The notes under the pieces are model-generated. The model was not told the DNA's origin. It made no database searches and saw only the letters and a program-made list of their open reading frames with translations. From Eublepharis macularius (Eukaryota > Chordata > Lepidosauria > Squamata > Eublepharidae), in assembly GCF_028583425.1 (NCBI RefSeq), contig NC_072800.1, positions 6,027,001 to 6,091,000 of the forward strand: a DNA stretch of 64,000 bases, read 5' to 3'. The position numbers and the translations under genes were made by a program. Every line of letters starts with the position of its first letter. Within the stretch, counting starts at the first letter, position 1. Shown here piece by piece: positions 12,311 to 23,130 of this stretch.

Positions 12311-12465
12311 AAAGACACAGTCTAACAGGGCCTTGACAACTGCTGACCCACCACAAGCCAAAAACAGCCATGTATTGTAGCCTGCCGTGTGGTTGTCAGT
12401 CCCGCCCCCAATCCATGTTTGCAGCACCAAAAGTATATCAAGCCTTCCTAGTGCAACCACATTCA

Positions 12466-12740
12466 GCTGGCTGAGTTTGGGATTACAAACTGTGTAAAAT
12501 CTACCCTAATTATGAATGGAATGATAACAGGACACACAACACAACCACAAGTGATAATGCATTGGGGAAACCAGTGTGGTGCTGTAAATGAATTGCCAGA
12601 CTTGGCCTGTAGAGTCTTCCTTTTCTTAGCCATGGGGCTGCAAAAGAAAGTAATTATCACCTTGACCTACCCCACAGAACTGTTGTAAAGTTAAAATGGG
12701 GCCACTGTAAGTCCTGAATAGCTATGAGGGCAAGAGAGGC
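12466..12740. other. No gene seen
   Basis: Spacer after the LINE. The motif CTACCCCACAGAACTGTTGT (about 12666) resembles a retroposon tail common in lizards, but is too short to assign. Confidence 0.3.
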
Positions 12741-12744
12741 AGGG

Positions 12745-12880
12745 TTACCACCTCTGGGATGGGAAATTCCTGGAGATTTGAGGATTGAGCCTGGGAGGGC
12801 AGGGGGTATAATGCCATAGAGCCCACCTTCCAAAGCAGCCATTTTCTCTAGGGGAACTGATCTCTGAAGTCTGGAAAACA
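12745..12880 (+). mobile_element. hAT-type MITE fragment (TAGGGTTGCCA family)
   Basis: It shares GGGAAATTCCTGGAGATTTG, TATAATGCCATAGAG and CAGCCATTTTCTC with the better preserved copy at 35156-35374. The far end is missing; another repeat begins at about 12885. Confidence 0.65.
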
Positions 12881-12884
12881 CGTA

Positions 12885-13930
12885 TCTGGATGCCCATTTC
12901 TTCTTGTTTTCACCCTTTCCCTTTTGATGTAAAGGTTGAGGACAATCCTGGAGTGGTCTGCATGTGACCCTTCTCTCAGAGTAGCAATAGTGAGCTTCTG
13001 GCATTTTGCAGTTCAGCAATGCATGGCCATCCTTTGGTGTTTTGCCAGTTGATGTCTGAAACATTTTCACCAGGACATGATATAATGTAAGGACCTATTT
13101 TGATGCCCTTGATAAAGTAACAATCTGAAATGAGCTGAATATAATAGCCGGCTCCCCATTGGACTGGGGTCTACTGCGTAGGGATCTCATGCCCCTCTAT
13201 GTGATGGTCCACCCTGGAAAAGAAATCACAACATTGTCATCATAGATTCTCGCCTTGGAAATTATATTTAGAGTCTACTTACCAGCGTCCCTTGGACGAT
13301 GAAATGAGAGTTCTCCTGCTTTGGCGCCCCTGCAAGATTAGAAAAGAAAGAGACATTGTTACATTATATGTAGGACTTGTCTGCCACTATTTATCGTGAT
13401 TACATACGGCCAGTGATTGTTGTAGAAAGCATTTGTTCTATGTATATGAATGCTGACATGATTATGCAGACGTTATAGTGTTGGAATTGGATAGGACTTT
13501 TGTATGTATTTCAGGATTATTTATTGTATGACTATTTATTATATGCACTAATCACTTTCTTAACTCACACTTATTTAAATATTTAAAAATTATTTAAAAC
13601 TTGACTTGCTGTATATAGTCTTTTATTGGATAACAGGAATTTCCTGTTCCCCCGGTTGTGGTTTTTCCTAAACCAAGCAGCTTCCTGATCTCCAGAATAG
13701 AGAAGGTGACTTCAGCGGCAATCACTGTCTCTTCCTTTCATCCCAGTTTGAAGGCAAGGCCCAAAGAAATGAAAGACCTCCGGCACTAGAAAGGGGTATT
13801 GGAGTTGTGCAACAGAGACTTTTGGAAAGAAACAATCAATGGAAATGGCCGAAGGCTCAGAATTCTGACTGAAAAGAAAAGAGGTTGTGCAAACTGATCA
13901 AACACACATTTAGTCAGAAGGCAATCCCAC
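12885..13930 (+). repeat. Unidentified interspersed repeat, copy 1 (with about 650 bp extra)
   Basis: Segments 12885-13025 and 13676-13930 match 40290-40465 and 40500-40775 in the same order and strand. Shared stretches include TTCAGCAATGC-like sequence, AGGCTGAGGACAA-like sequence and CATCCCA..TTTGAAG. The two segments are separated here by about 650 bp but nearly adjacent at 40.5 kb. The class is unknown to me. Confidence 0.6.
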
Positions 13931-14044
13931 TTTGTTCACAGGGGAATGCATCTAACAAAGTATGGTTAGGTTTGCATTCTTAGGTGGGGATGGATTCACT
14001 TTTGGAGAATACTGACATGATTGTGTCCTGAGAAAATACAGAAT

Positions 14045-14232
14045 TGCATTTTAGCCTGGTGGAGCCATGGAAGGGGAGGATTTGGGGAGGAGAGGGACCT
14101 CAGCAGGGTATAATGCCCAAGAGTCCATCCTCCAAAGCAGCCATGTTCTCCTGGAGAAATGATCTTTGTTGTCTGGAGATCAGTTTTCATTCTGGGAGAA
14201 TTCCAGTCCCCGTCTGAAGTTTGGCAACCTCA
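14045..14232 (+). mobile_element. hAT-type MITE copy, 5' end degraded
   Basis: Same family as 35156-35374: GGGACCTCAGCAGGGTATAATG, CCAAAGCAGCCATGTTCTC and the terminal TTTGGCAACCT are visible. The first end is worn. Confidence 0.65.
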
Positions 14233-14763
14233 GTTTCTTCCCACCTCCTTTCTTTTTAAATACAATGGTGGCCAAATCCTTCCCAAACAGACAGTCTTCT
14301 AAGCGCTCAGAAGGAAATGCAATTGTTCATTTCTCTTGGTGTGGAAGAGAAGCAAGATAGGCAATTGTTCTATAGTGTTATGCAGATTCTTAGTGTATGC
14401 ATTGGGGTGGGTGGGGTATGATTCTGCCACTGGGCTTTGCCCCTTGCATGCTGTAACTTCTGCACCCAGAAAGGAATTGTGGGATTCCAGAAAAAAGAAT
14501 GGAGTGTATCTGTCACACAGTTCCTATAGACGTGTGAGACCGTCCACACACATTCTGAAGAATGCACAGCGGTCTGGTGTGAAAGGGAGGGGATCTAAGG
14601 GCACAATTATGATTTCCCTTCATGTGGAGAAGAATGTCTTCTAGGAGAGGAAACAACTTTGCTGAGATGGAAAGGCAATGGGAAAATAGAATTTAAAAAA
14701 TCAAAACCTCTCTCACTGTGTATCTTTCTCTCACACACGCATATACCAAGGAGCTGTTAAGAG

Positions 14764-14953
14764 TTACCAGCCTCCAGACTGGGCCTGGATTTCTCCCAGA
14801 ATTAGAGCTGGTCTCCGGATTACAGAAATCACTTACCCTGGAGAAAAATGGCTACTTTGGAGGGTGGCATTATACCGCCCCCCCAGTCCCTCCCCAGGAT
14901 TCACCCCCAAATCGCCAAGAATTTCTCGGGCAAGAGTTGGCAACCCTTGGGAT
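14764..14953 (-). mobile_element. hAT-type MITE copy, inverted
   Basis: Same family in reverse: TACCAGCCTCCAGACTGGG at one end and GAGTTGGCAACCCT at the other, with AAATGGCTACTTTGGAGGGT between. No clear target duplication seen. Confidence 0.65.
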
Positions 14954-15218
14954 GTACATACATATTTTGACCATCTCATCCTCTTTTCACCAATACAATC
15001 CAATCAATGGATTGCTGGAACTGGCAGGATAAATCTCTCGGTGTGTGTCTTCATCCTGCCTGATTTGGGCACGTTTAATTGTTGGCACAGCAAGATCTGG
15101 TTGTGTATAACATTGTGGAAGCTACATAAACTAATAAATAAAATATGTAGAGACATATTATTATCCATCTTGTAGCTTCCAGGGTGACACAAAATGACAG
15201 ATTTTGCTTCATAGGCAA

Positions 15219-15455
15219 CTGGGAGTGGCGGACCAGCCTTGCTTATGATCAGCTCGCCTCCAGTTTTACTGTTATCTTAGGCCCAGTTGTCTTTGAGGTG
15301 ATAAATGGGCATCAGGGCAGTTAGTACCACTTCTGACTGCAAGTGGGAAGAAAGGAAGTGCATCACCAGACAAAATCATCTCCCTCAAAAGAGAAAAGGG
15401 AAACGTCAGGGAGATGAGCTTGGAACCACCTGCAGTCTGGCATCCGCCACTCCAG
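15219..15455. mobile_element. Candidate nonautonomous hAT element
   Basis: About 237 bp with inverted ends CTGGGAGTGGCGGA and TCCGCCACTCCAG. The AGTGGCGGA core is typical of hAT ends. I could not find a convincing 8-bp duplication, so this is tentative. Confidence 0.4.
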
Positions 15456-17190
15456 ACCCAAGTGAAGCCTTGAATGGATCTTGCTGATTCTCTTATATTC
15501 CAGAACTTCTTCCTTGCATCCCTCAAATCTTGCTTCCTTATTGAAGCTTTCAGTTTTATTCCTTTGTCAGTATCCATGACTCATACAGAGCATTGGGTCA
15601 CATTCATCCCTTTTTATTTTGTCTCTTTCCCTCCCCTCTCCTGATTGCCCCCCGGTCTAAATTTAGATTGTAAGGTTCTCAGCCATTCAGGTCAATTTCT
15701 AAAGTGCTGTGTATCTTGAATAATATATTAAATACTATATTAATAACAACAATAATAGCAGTGACCTTTGGGAACCATTTCAACATGAGTGTAAGAATAT
15801 ACATACATACCCTTACAAATGTTCTTTCACAGAGCAGAACAGGAAGGAGAAGGGAGAAAAACGCGGTAATCCTAAATGTTGAGATTGCAAAACCAAAAAT
15901 AAATGTCATATCAAAAATTAAGATCCATGACAGAGCTTGGCTGGCCGCAGTGCCTGTGGAATGACGGAGGCGGCAGCTGCTCAGCAGCACTTGATTCAAG
16001 AACTGCCCTTCAAAATACAGGCATCATTTGCTTAGCAGGTCTAAAAAATAATTTCTTTGAAGAATGCCACGAGTTAGCTAGCTGGCTCTCCTGTCTCTTT
16101 TAAGTTAATAACCCGCTTCCATCCTGATAAGCCCAAGCGTCAGCTGCTCTTGCCCAGCTCACTAATAAATAGATTGAAAATCCTTTCAAGGCTTTGAAAG
16201 CCCTTATCATAACTGCTTACGGAGTCTTAATCATTGGAGGGTTCAGAAGGTTTCTGCATTATCTGCTTCTTTCAAGTATCAGGTTGCTGGGCACTTTCCA
16301 TATCAAGTCTGAAACTTTAAAAGGGCAGCATATAATATCTCGTCACAGAAGCATTAAAATGTCCAGTTTTTCTGGTTATGAACCCTAATGAGAATTGCTG
16401 AAATGAAAAATGGTTTCAATGGGCTTAGACTGGAGTTACTCTTCTTAGGATTGCACCGAGAGTCTTACTTGCTAGAAGTCATACAGCAGCCATTTTCTAA
16501 CTTTGCTTTATTCAGTGAAGGAGCTCTAGGGAGTGTGGATTTGAATTAAATTCCCAGCCATCCCATTTATCTCAGATATCCCTTTGGGGGGGATTCATGG
16601 GGGGTCTCAAATGTCATGTTTTTAACCTGTTAGCTGATCCTATTAGACAGTAATCTTGTTTATAGCTAGGGATCCCCAGGGCTGATTCTCCAGCCAAACC
16701 ACTGCCCAGGGTTCTGGATAATTCTGGCCAGGCCTCACTTGGATAGAGGCGTCCACTTAAGAAGCCCTAAGCATCTGGCTAGCTTTCCTATATCAAATCA
16801 CTTAACTCCCAGAAAGAGGTACACCACAGATAACGTTTTCGGTTCAGTACCAGGCGTAGTACACAAGAATACTATCACAGAATCTCTGCTTCCATTCTAA
16901 GCCCCTATTATTACAACATGGTTATTTCACATTCTTAATATCAACTCAACCAACAGAAAATCATTCTGTCTATTATAACAACTATAAAGACAATTAAGGA
17001 GAGCAATTATGTGAGTCCAAAAAGGGTCTTACCCAAAGGAGCCCCTTCTAGGAAGAAGCTCTCAGTCAGTTCAGCTTGTCCTATTTACAAGGTTTCACAA
17101 CTTTCTCCTCACAACAGCTGTGTGTCCCACTTCAAAGGGGAGCACATTCCTGGCTAACTTATTATCTTATAACTTCAAACATCAGACAAG
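15456..17190. other. No gene seen; one short ancient-repeat-like motif
   Basis: No coding or RNA gene is recognisable. About 16420-16455 (AATGGGCTTAGACTGGAGTT and TTAGGATTGCAC) and 45860-45925 share a motif common in lizard DNA, probably an old dispersed repeat. 16650-17180 may be a worn LTR, but I found no matching ends. Confidence 0.3.
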
Positions 17191-17305
17191 GTTATCCATA
17201 TTTGAAACATCTTCTTAAAATATATAATAGTTAATCCATAAGAGGTAGCAAGAATGGATATATTTTATATTATATATTTTAAGAAGATGTTTCACATATG
17301 GATAT
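17191..17305. repeat. Inverted repeat, arms about 38 bp
   Basis: The left arm (17191-17229) with GAAACATCTTCTTAAAATAT and the right arm (about 17267-17305) are reverse complements with 2-3 mismatches, around a loop of about 38 nt. It sits just outside the left border of the DIRS-like element. Confidence 0.7.
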
Positions 17306-17418
17306 CTTAATAAAAACTATGTAAAATGGACTTTTGGACACTTACCGTGAAGGGTCCTTCTCTTCTGAGGAAAGGAGGACATCTTGGGTGATTCCCTCCG
17401 TTCAATCAGGGAGGCAGG

Positions 17419-17928
17419 TGTAATGTCTATACCCCTACATCCATGTCATTGTTCTAAATGGTGAACCATTGCTAATGCTGTACTTTAATGTCATTTTGTA
17501 AATGACAAAACCATCACTTTTGTTTCTCAAGCATCCTGAGAACACAGCTGTCTTATCTCCTTCTTTTGAAGCTCCCAGAAGCGACCTTGCACTGCCTGAA
17601 ATGTTAGAGTTTAATCTTATGCCTTTTGTCCTGTCTGGGCTGATGTATAAACCCTGGATGAAATTCCCAGACCGTTTCCCACGCAAACCTGTGGTCTAGG
17701 TGGGAGGGGCGAAATGATTGGGTATTTAGAGATGTACTTCCTTCAAGTTTTTATTCCTATCAAGGGAGCGTGTACTGCTTAGATGCCTCCTTGCTTCTGA
17801 GTAATTCTATGGACATATATATGGAAATGATTGGATTTCTGAATAAAGCCATTTAACCAAGAGCTTATACTTCTTGTTACAATGGTACAGAGGTCTGTCT
17901 ACCACATCCTGTCACCCATAGCCTGACA
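17419..17928 (+). mobile_element. Solo LTR inside the DIRS-like element
   Basis: 510 bp, starting TGTAATGTC and ending AGCCTGACA, with an exact 5-bp duplication GCAGG (17414-17418 and 17929-17933). An AATAAA signal sits near 17842. The DIRS terminal sequence resumes on the far side, matching 36225-36330 in reverse. Confidence 0.88.
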
Positions 17929-18939
17929 GCAGGAACTAATTTTCTTCCTCTTCCTGTCTGGCGTGTGGGACACCCTCTCTTCAGTTCAAGTGACTCCACA
18001 AAGCAGTAACATTGAATTTATCATTCAGCAACTGTCAATACTGAGAGAGAAAACACCTGTTGCATTAACATGTACTGTAAATAAAGCATAACCCGGAGGA
18101 GGTAGAAGAATGAGGTAGCAGGGTAAAGGAGGACGGAAATCCGGGGAGGGCAAAATGTCCTCCTCTCCTCAGAGGAGAAGGACCCTTCACGGTAAGTGTC
18201 CAAAGGTCCATTCTCCCTCTGAGGCGAAGGACATCTTGGGTGTTCCCAAAGCAGTTTGGGAACACCCAGTTCTGATCGAGGCTAGGTGACCTTCCTCCCA
18301 GGTAAGTATCCTTATTGCCTGCTTGTGCCATCTCGAGGTCTTGGATCCCCCCTGTTTGTTTATATATGTTTTGTCTGCAACCTTATCCATACAGATCTCT
18401 GAACTGGAACAGGGCCAGACAAATTGCTCATATTTCTAAGACATTGATAGGAAGACATGCCTAACCTGTGATTCTTACATCTGTAAATATTTGTTGTTCT
18501 CAAGGGGTCATGAATTTTGCTTTGCATTGGGTTGGTGACCTTGGCTCAGACTGGTTTTGATCTGAAGTGGTACCTGTATGGGAAGATCTGTCTTCTCCAT
18601 GATCTGTTGTTAATGAGATCTGAGAAAGGTCTGAAGTGGTCTTGCCTATAGACAACCCCAAAAGTATTGCATTGTAGTTGGCCACTAGCTAACCCATCAG
18701 TTTCAGTAGTGTCGTGAGATGTGATTTTGCACTCTGATGACAGTCTCAGCCAGCTGTTTGGTCTTCTTGATCTTTTCTTTGGAGAGGGATAGATAAAGCC
18801 CTTTTGGTGACTGTGATCAAACCCAGGTGTTCAAGCTTGTAGGAACTGAATGGTGAATTGAGTGTTGTGGTGAGATTTTCTCTTGAGCTTGAACTGATCA
18901 GTAGATTGTCTGGGTACAAGCGAACATGAATACCCCTGT

Positions 18940-19100
18940 CTCTGAAAGCCAAGCTACAAGTGACAAATTACACTTGCCTGGCAAGTGAACAGACTCACGT
19001 GTGTGGAGCACAAGTGAATGGCAAGTGAACAGGGAGGAATACACGTGAGTCTGTTCACTTGCCAGGCAAGTGTAATTCGTTACTTGTAGTTGGCTCTGAG
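18940..19100. mobile_element. Foldback MITE (CTCAGAG..CTACAAGTGA family), copy 1
   Basis: About 160 bp. The two arms of about 55 bp are nearly perfect inverted copies, sharing ATTACACTTGCCTGGCAAGT and GAACAGACTCACGTGT. The outer ends AGCCAAGCTACAAGTGAC match copies at 34494 and 37320. It lies within the DIRS RT region. Confidence 0.8.
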
Positions 19101-20349
19101 ACATATGATGAGGTTGATCAGGAGTTTTGTGAATACTCTTGGCGTGATGGACAGGCTGAAAGGGGATGGCTCAGAACTGCCAATTGATTTTTTTTTCACA
19201 TAAAATCTTAGGTATTGTTGATGAGCTGTCAGAATTGGTATGTGGAGGTATGCTTCTGTGAGATCTGTAGATGTTATGTGTTCTTCTGATTGATTGGTCA
19301 CTGCGACTGAGCACAGAGTCTCCATTCAGAAGTGATGCAATTTGATAAACTTGTTCAAAAAACTTGAGGTCTAATAATGCCCTCCAATCCCTATTCTTTT
19401 TAGGGAATGTGAAGAAGATTGAGTAGACCCCGCCCCCCATCCTCTTTCATTGTGGGGAACATGCTCCACTGCTTGAATGCCCAGAAGGTCTTGGATTACC
19501 TTTTGGGTTAAGATTTTGCGTAAGGGAGAGATGACAAAAACTTTCTGGTGGGTAGCTTTCGAATTGTATGGAATAGCCTTGTGAGACTATTTCTAAGGTC
19601 TGCCTGCGTGTCAACCCAGGCTTGATGGTAAAGAGTAGTTGGCCTCTCACAGGGACAGCTAGCAAGTCCTGTCTTAGAGATCTGGGTATTAAGGTTGGAT
19701 CTCTTTCCACGTGTGGAGAACTGTACGTTTGATCTTGGGACAAGGTAAGCGTTATCCCCACAATATAGCTGGGGAGCTGGGACTGAGATGACTGGTTTAC
19801 CCAAGGCCATGTGGCAAGTTCATGGCAGCAGTGAGATTTGAACCCGCAGAGTACTGCATCATAGTTCAGTTACTTAACGACTATACTACAAGTGGGGTCT
19901 TGAAAGGACCCCCCTTATTAAAGGGCTGCCTAGATTAACCCCAGGATGGCCATTTGGAATCTTGTCTGGACCTTAGTAGAGTGTGTTGTGAATAAAAAGG
20001 CTGAGGGCTAATGGATCGCCTCTCAGACTGTTTGAGTGTTTTTGGCAACACATTCTTCTGTCCTAGGTCTCAGCCCAGATCTTTCTCAGGGCATCCCCAA
20101 ATAGCTTGTCTCTCTGAAAGGGGTAAGCCAGGATGATATTTTTAGAGTATGAATCTGCTGGCCATGCTCTTAGCCAAGGGTGCCGACTTGTTACTGCTGT
20201 TGAGACCATAATCCTGGAAGAAAAGGTAAATGTATCCAGGATGGTGTCTGTCTTGAAGGTATTGGCCTTTACATTTCTGTTTGCCCCTTCAATGGGGGCA
20301 GCTATTGTTGTACGGGAGGAGTTGGATCCATTTTCAGATCCATACTCCT

Positions 20350-20774
20350 TGTCAGGATCAGAACGCTCTTTTGTATACCTATGCTTAACCGACTCCATAT
20401 TTAATCCTTTCAGTGTTCAGTGCTTTCTTCCCCAGGTGCAGAGGTTCCCAGGCAGCTATCTCACAGACCCGCATTGTTTTGGCTACCGACGTTCCACCAA
20501 GAACCGGCCTTGGGGAAGCTTTCGCTTTTGCAGCTTCAAAGGGAATATTATGAGAACTGTGGGGGGAGGATGGGTCAGCTATGATATTTAATATGTATCT
20601 CTTGCTTTGCCTGGCGTTGGTAACAATGTATATGTACCAACCTGGATGTTGCATTCAGGCCAGTGGACTATAATAATCTTTTTCTTCATTAAATGCTTTT
20701 TGGAAACAATGGACTTTTGTCTAATTGCAGAAGGCAGACTGGAGTAAGGATTTTATCTAGCCACAGTTCTGACA
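20350..20774 (+). repeat. 5' LTR of chromovirus B
   Basis: 425 bp, TGTCAGGATC to TTCTGACA. It has an AT-rich TATA-like stretch ATATTTAATATG about 25-30 nt before GTTGGTAACAA (20616-20626), the proposed transcript start, and an ATTAAA signal downstream. Confidence 0.95.
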
Positions 20775-20776
20775 TT

Positions 20777-20787
20777 TTGTTACCAAT
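20777..20787 (+). promoter_or_regulatory. Self-priming primer-binding site of chromovirus B
   Basis: TTGTTACCAAT, 3 nt after the LTR. It pairs with GTTGGTAACAA (20616-20626) at 10 positions plus one G:U wobble, so pairing survives a sequence change. Confidence 0.7.
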
Positions 20788-22702
20788 CTTCTTTCCAATG
20801 CCTCAACCGGATCAAACGGACTCCAAAGCTGTCCCGCCCCGGGACCCTTTGTTCGATCCGTATGTCTCTCCCGGTCCTCGAGGCTCAGAATCGTCTCAAG
20901 TTGTGCCAAGGAGACAAGGGTCCACGGTTACAACTATTTTTACCCTCGCTCCCAGTACGGAGAGAACGAGGCCCAGCGCATCAGCCGTTCCATTGTTCAG
21001 CGTGCCGACCCCGACGCAGTGGGGCGCCCGGCCCAGAGAAACGAGGGAGCGGAGGATCAGCGCGATGTTTACCCAAATACAGTTGGATAGCCGGCGTAGC
21101 CTGGGATCCATACCGGAGCAAGCTGAGGGCCGTCCATGGCTGTTCTGGAACCGGACGGCCGAGCGAACGGAAGGGGATACTTCCCAACGAAGTGCTCTGA
21201 GCTGGGACTATTCCGAAGTCACCCCGAGAGCGGGGGAGCCAGATGTTGGAGAGCATCAATGGGCACAGCTCCAGAGTAGAACCATTGCCATTGATTCTGG
21301 GATTTCAGCAATCACTGGATTAACCAAAGGGGTACTTGCTGCGCGGTCGCAGGAGGAACAAGGGGTGGAAGCACCCCTGCCGTGGCAACAGACGCTGAGC
21401 ACGGACCACCCGACAACCCCTCCAACTACTGGGGATACGGGGGATCCGCAGCAGTCCACAGACAGAGTACAGAGATTGGAGAATAGACTACAGAATATGG
21501 AAGAGAGTCTAGCCAACGTTGTACATCTGCTTTCAGTTTTAGTGGCGGGAGACAGAGACCGGGCCCCGCCAACGGGCCTGTCTGGAATTAGCCAGAGTCT
21601 GGCTAACTTGCAAGAACAGATATGGCCGCAGCCACCGTCGGAAACGGGTGAGGAGATTGGGGCCACTGGAGGGGGATCCCTCTTGACGGGAGAAGGTGGT
21701 GAACCGTGTCCGGATGACCGGTACCCAGACCAGCCCGCAACCACTGATACCAGCAGCAGCGAGGAGACGGAGGAGGAGGAGGAAGAACCTCCACGCAGAC
21801 CGGCTTCCCCTATAATTCCTCCACCAACCACCCAAGCGAGTCAGCCCACCACACCGACGGTGGTTCCAGGAACTTTGCCGACACAACCACGCGGGCAGAC
21901 CTCCCCTATAGTTTACCCACCGACAACTCAAGCAAGTCAACCAATTACGCCGCGGGTGGTTCAAGGAACGCAGACCTCGCCGAGGGGACCTCGCCCCACC
22001 CGACCAGCGCCAACCCGACCGACGCCGCGCCAGCCGACACCGAGGGGACCCCTGCCATCTCCGGGGTCGATACCGCTAACGGGGCCGGTGGCCCCTCCGC
22101 CTCTACAACCTCTGCACCCGCAGCCAACGCCAAGGCAACCGGTCCCCCAACCTCAACCGCATTCCCACCCGCGCCAGCCTCCGCTGCAACTGGGGCCAAT
22201 GGACGTTTATCCCATGCCAGACCAAACCCCCAGACAGGATTTACCCATGGGATGGGTCAAACTGGACGCTACTTTTGATGGAGACCCTTCCAAATTGGGA
22301 TTTTTCCTGGTACAAGTGGTGCAATTTTTTAATCGTTGGGGACACCTGTTTGGAAGCGAAGCCAGCCAGATAGAGCATCTGGGATCGCGTCTCCAAGGTA
22401 AAGCGGCTGACTGGTACGTGGGACTATATAATGTGGGGGGCCCCGAGTTAGAAACTCTCCAAGGGCTAGTGGATGCTATTCGGGCGCAATATGAAGATCC
22501 CTTGGAGGAAACTCGGGCTAGAACGGAGTTGCAAGCAATTAGGCAAGGCAGCATGTCGGCTAGAGACTATGCCACACAATTCCGACAGCTCGCTGCCAAA
22601 TGCCCGAGGTGCGAGGAGTCCACCAAGATCATCTTGTATAAACAAGGATTGAATCCAAAATTACTAGACCGAGCGCTCATGCAAGACAATCCGCCTACAC
22701 TC

Positions 22703-23118
22703 TGTCAGACTGTGGCTAGATAAGGTACTCTCTGCAAGATTCCCTTTAGAAGCAAGAATAAGTCCAATGTCTAGCAAAGGAAGTTTTATTGCAGAAAAGG
22801 TCCATTATAGTCCACTGTCCTGAATAGGAGACTCAGGATGGTACATGATCATTGTTACCAATGAAGAGCAAGCATAGGATACAGAGTAACAATACCCATC
22901 TGGAACAGCCTCCCCCCACAGTTCTCAAAACAACATCTTTCAGTCCTGGGAAGCTGCTCTCCTTCAAGGCCAATGCCTGGTGGAACGGTGTTAGACAAAA
23001 CAGTCTCCTCTGGTGGGAATGCTGCCTGGGAACTGGTGCACCTGAGGAGAAAACACTTAGAGACTAAAAGCATTAGAAAATGGAGTCAGTATAGTTAAGA
23101 TATATACTGGACCTGACA
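22703..23118 (-). repeat. 3' LTR of chromovirus C (minus-strand orientation)
   Basis: 416 bp, identical as read to 29219-29634. The minus strand carries AATAAA shortly after the ATTGGTAACAA segment. Confidence 0.95.
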
Positions 23119-23130
23119 TTTCTGCCCCCC

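Larger units (their letters stand above)
8998..12465 (-). mobile_element. Non-LTR retrotransposon with AP-type endonuclease (I superfamily, Vingi-like), dead
   Basis: Reading on the minus strand, the parts are in the expected order. An AP-like endonuclease comes first (about 12460-11740), with VGGDFNARLG and ELASDHLSILLDL. Then a linker with KRWFNKDCWKAKSDLN (about 11400). Then the reverse transcriptase, with INKLKKGKAPGPD (about 10415), DEQAGFREGRST (about 10110), FIDLKSAFDSI (about 9990) and QGCVLAPTLFAIYINDL (about 9800). A C-terminal region follows (9699-8998), with KFLRAIFGLTCSVPNATLC. The active-site FADD reads FAAD (about 9690) and several frames are broken, so it is inactive. It is interrupted by a solo LTR, a retroposon tail near 11.7 kb and a U2 snRNA fragment. 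The clade is uncertain; the endonuclease excludes R2/R4 types. Confidence 0.8.

Noticed and set aside
15110-15180. Short inverted repeat TGGAAGCTACA / TGTAGCTTCCA as a terminator or element end
   Set aside because: Only 11 bp long in AT-rich DNA, with no other feature to support it.
20063-20398. Possible host exon on the minus strand (SRHPWLRAWPADS)
   Set aside because: The motif is typical of DIRS1 gag-like proteins, and the adjacent RT motifs confirm a transposon.
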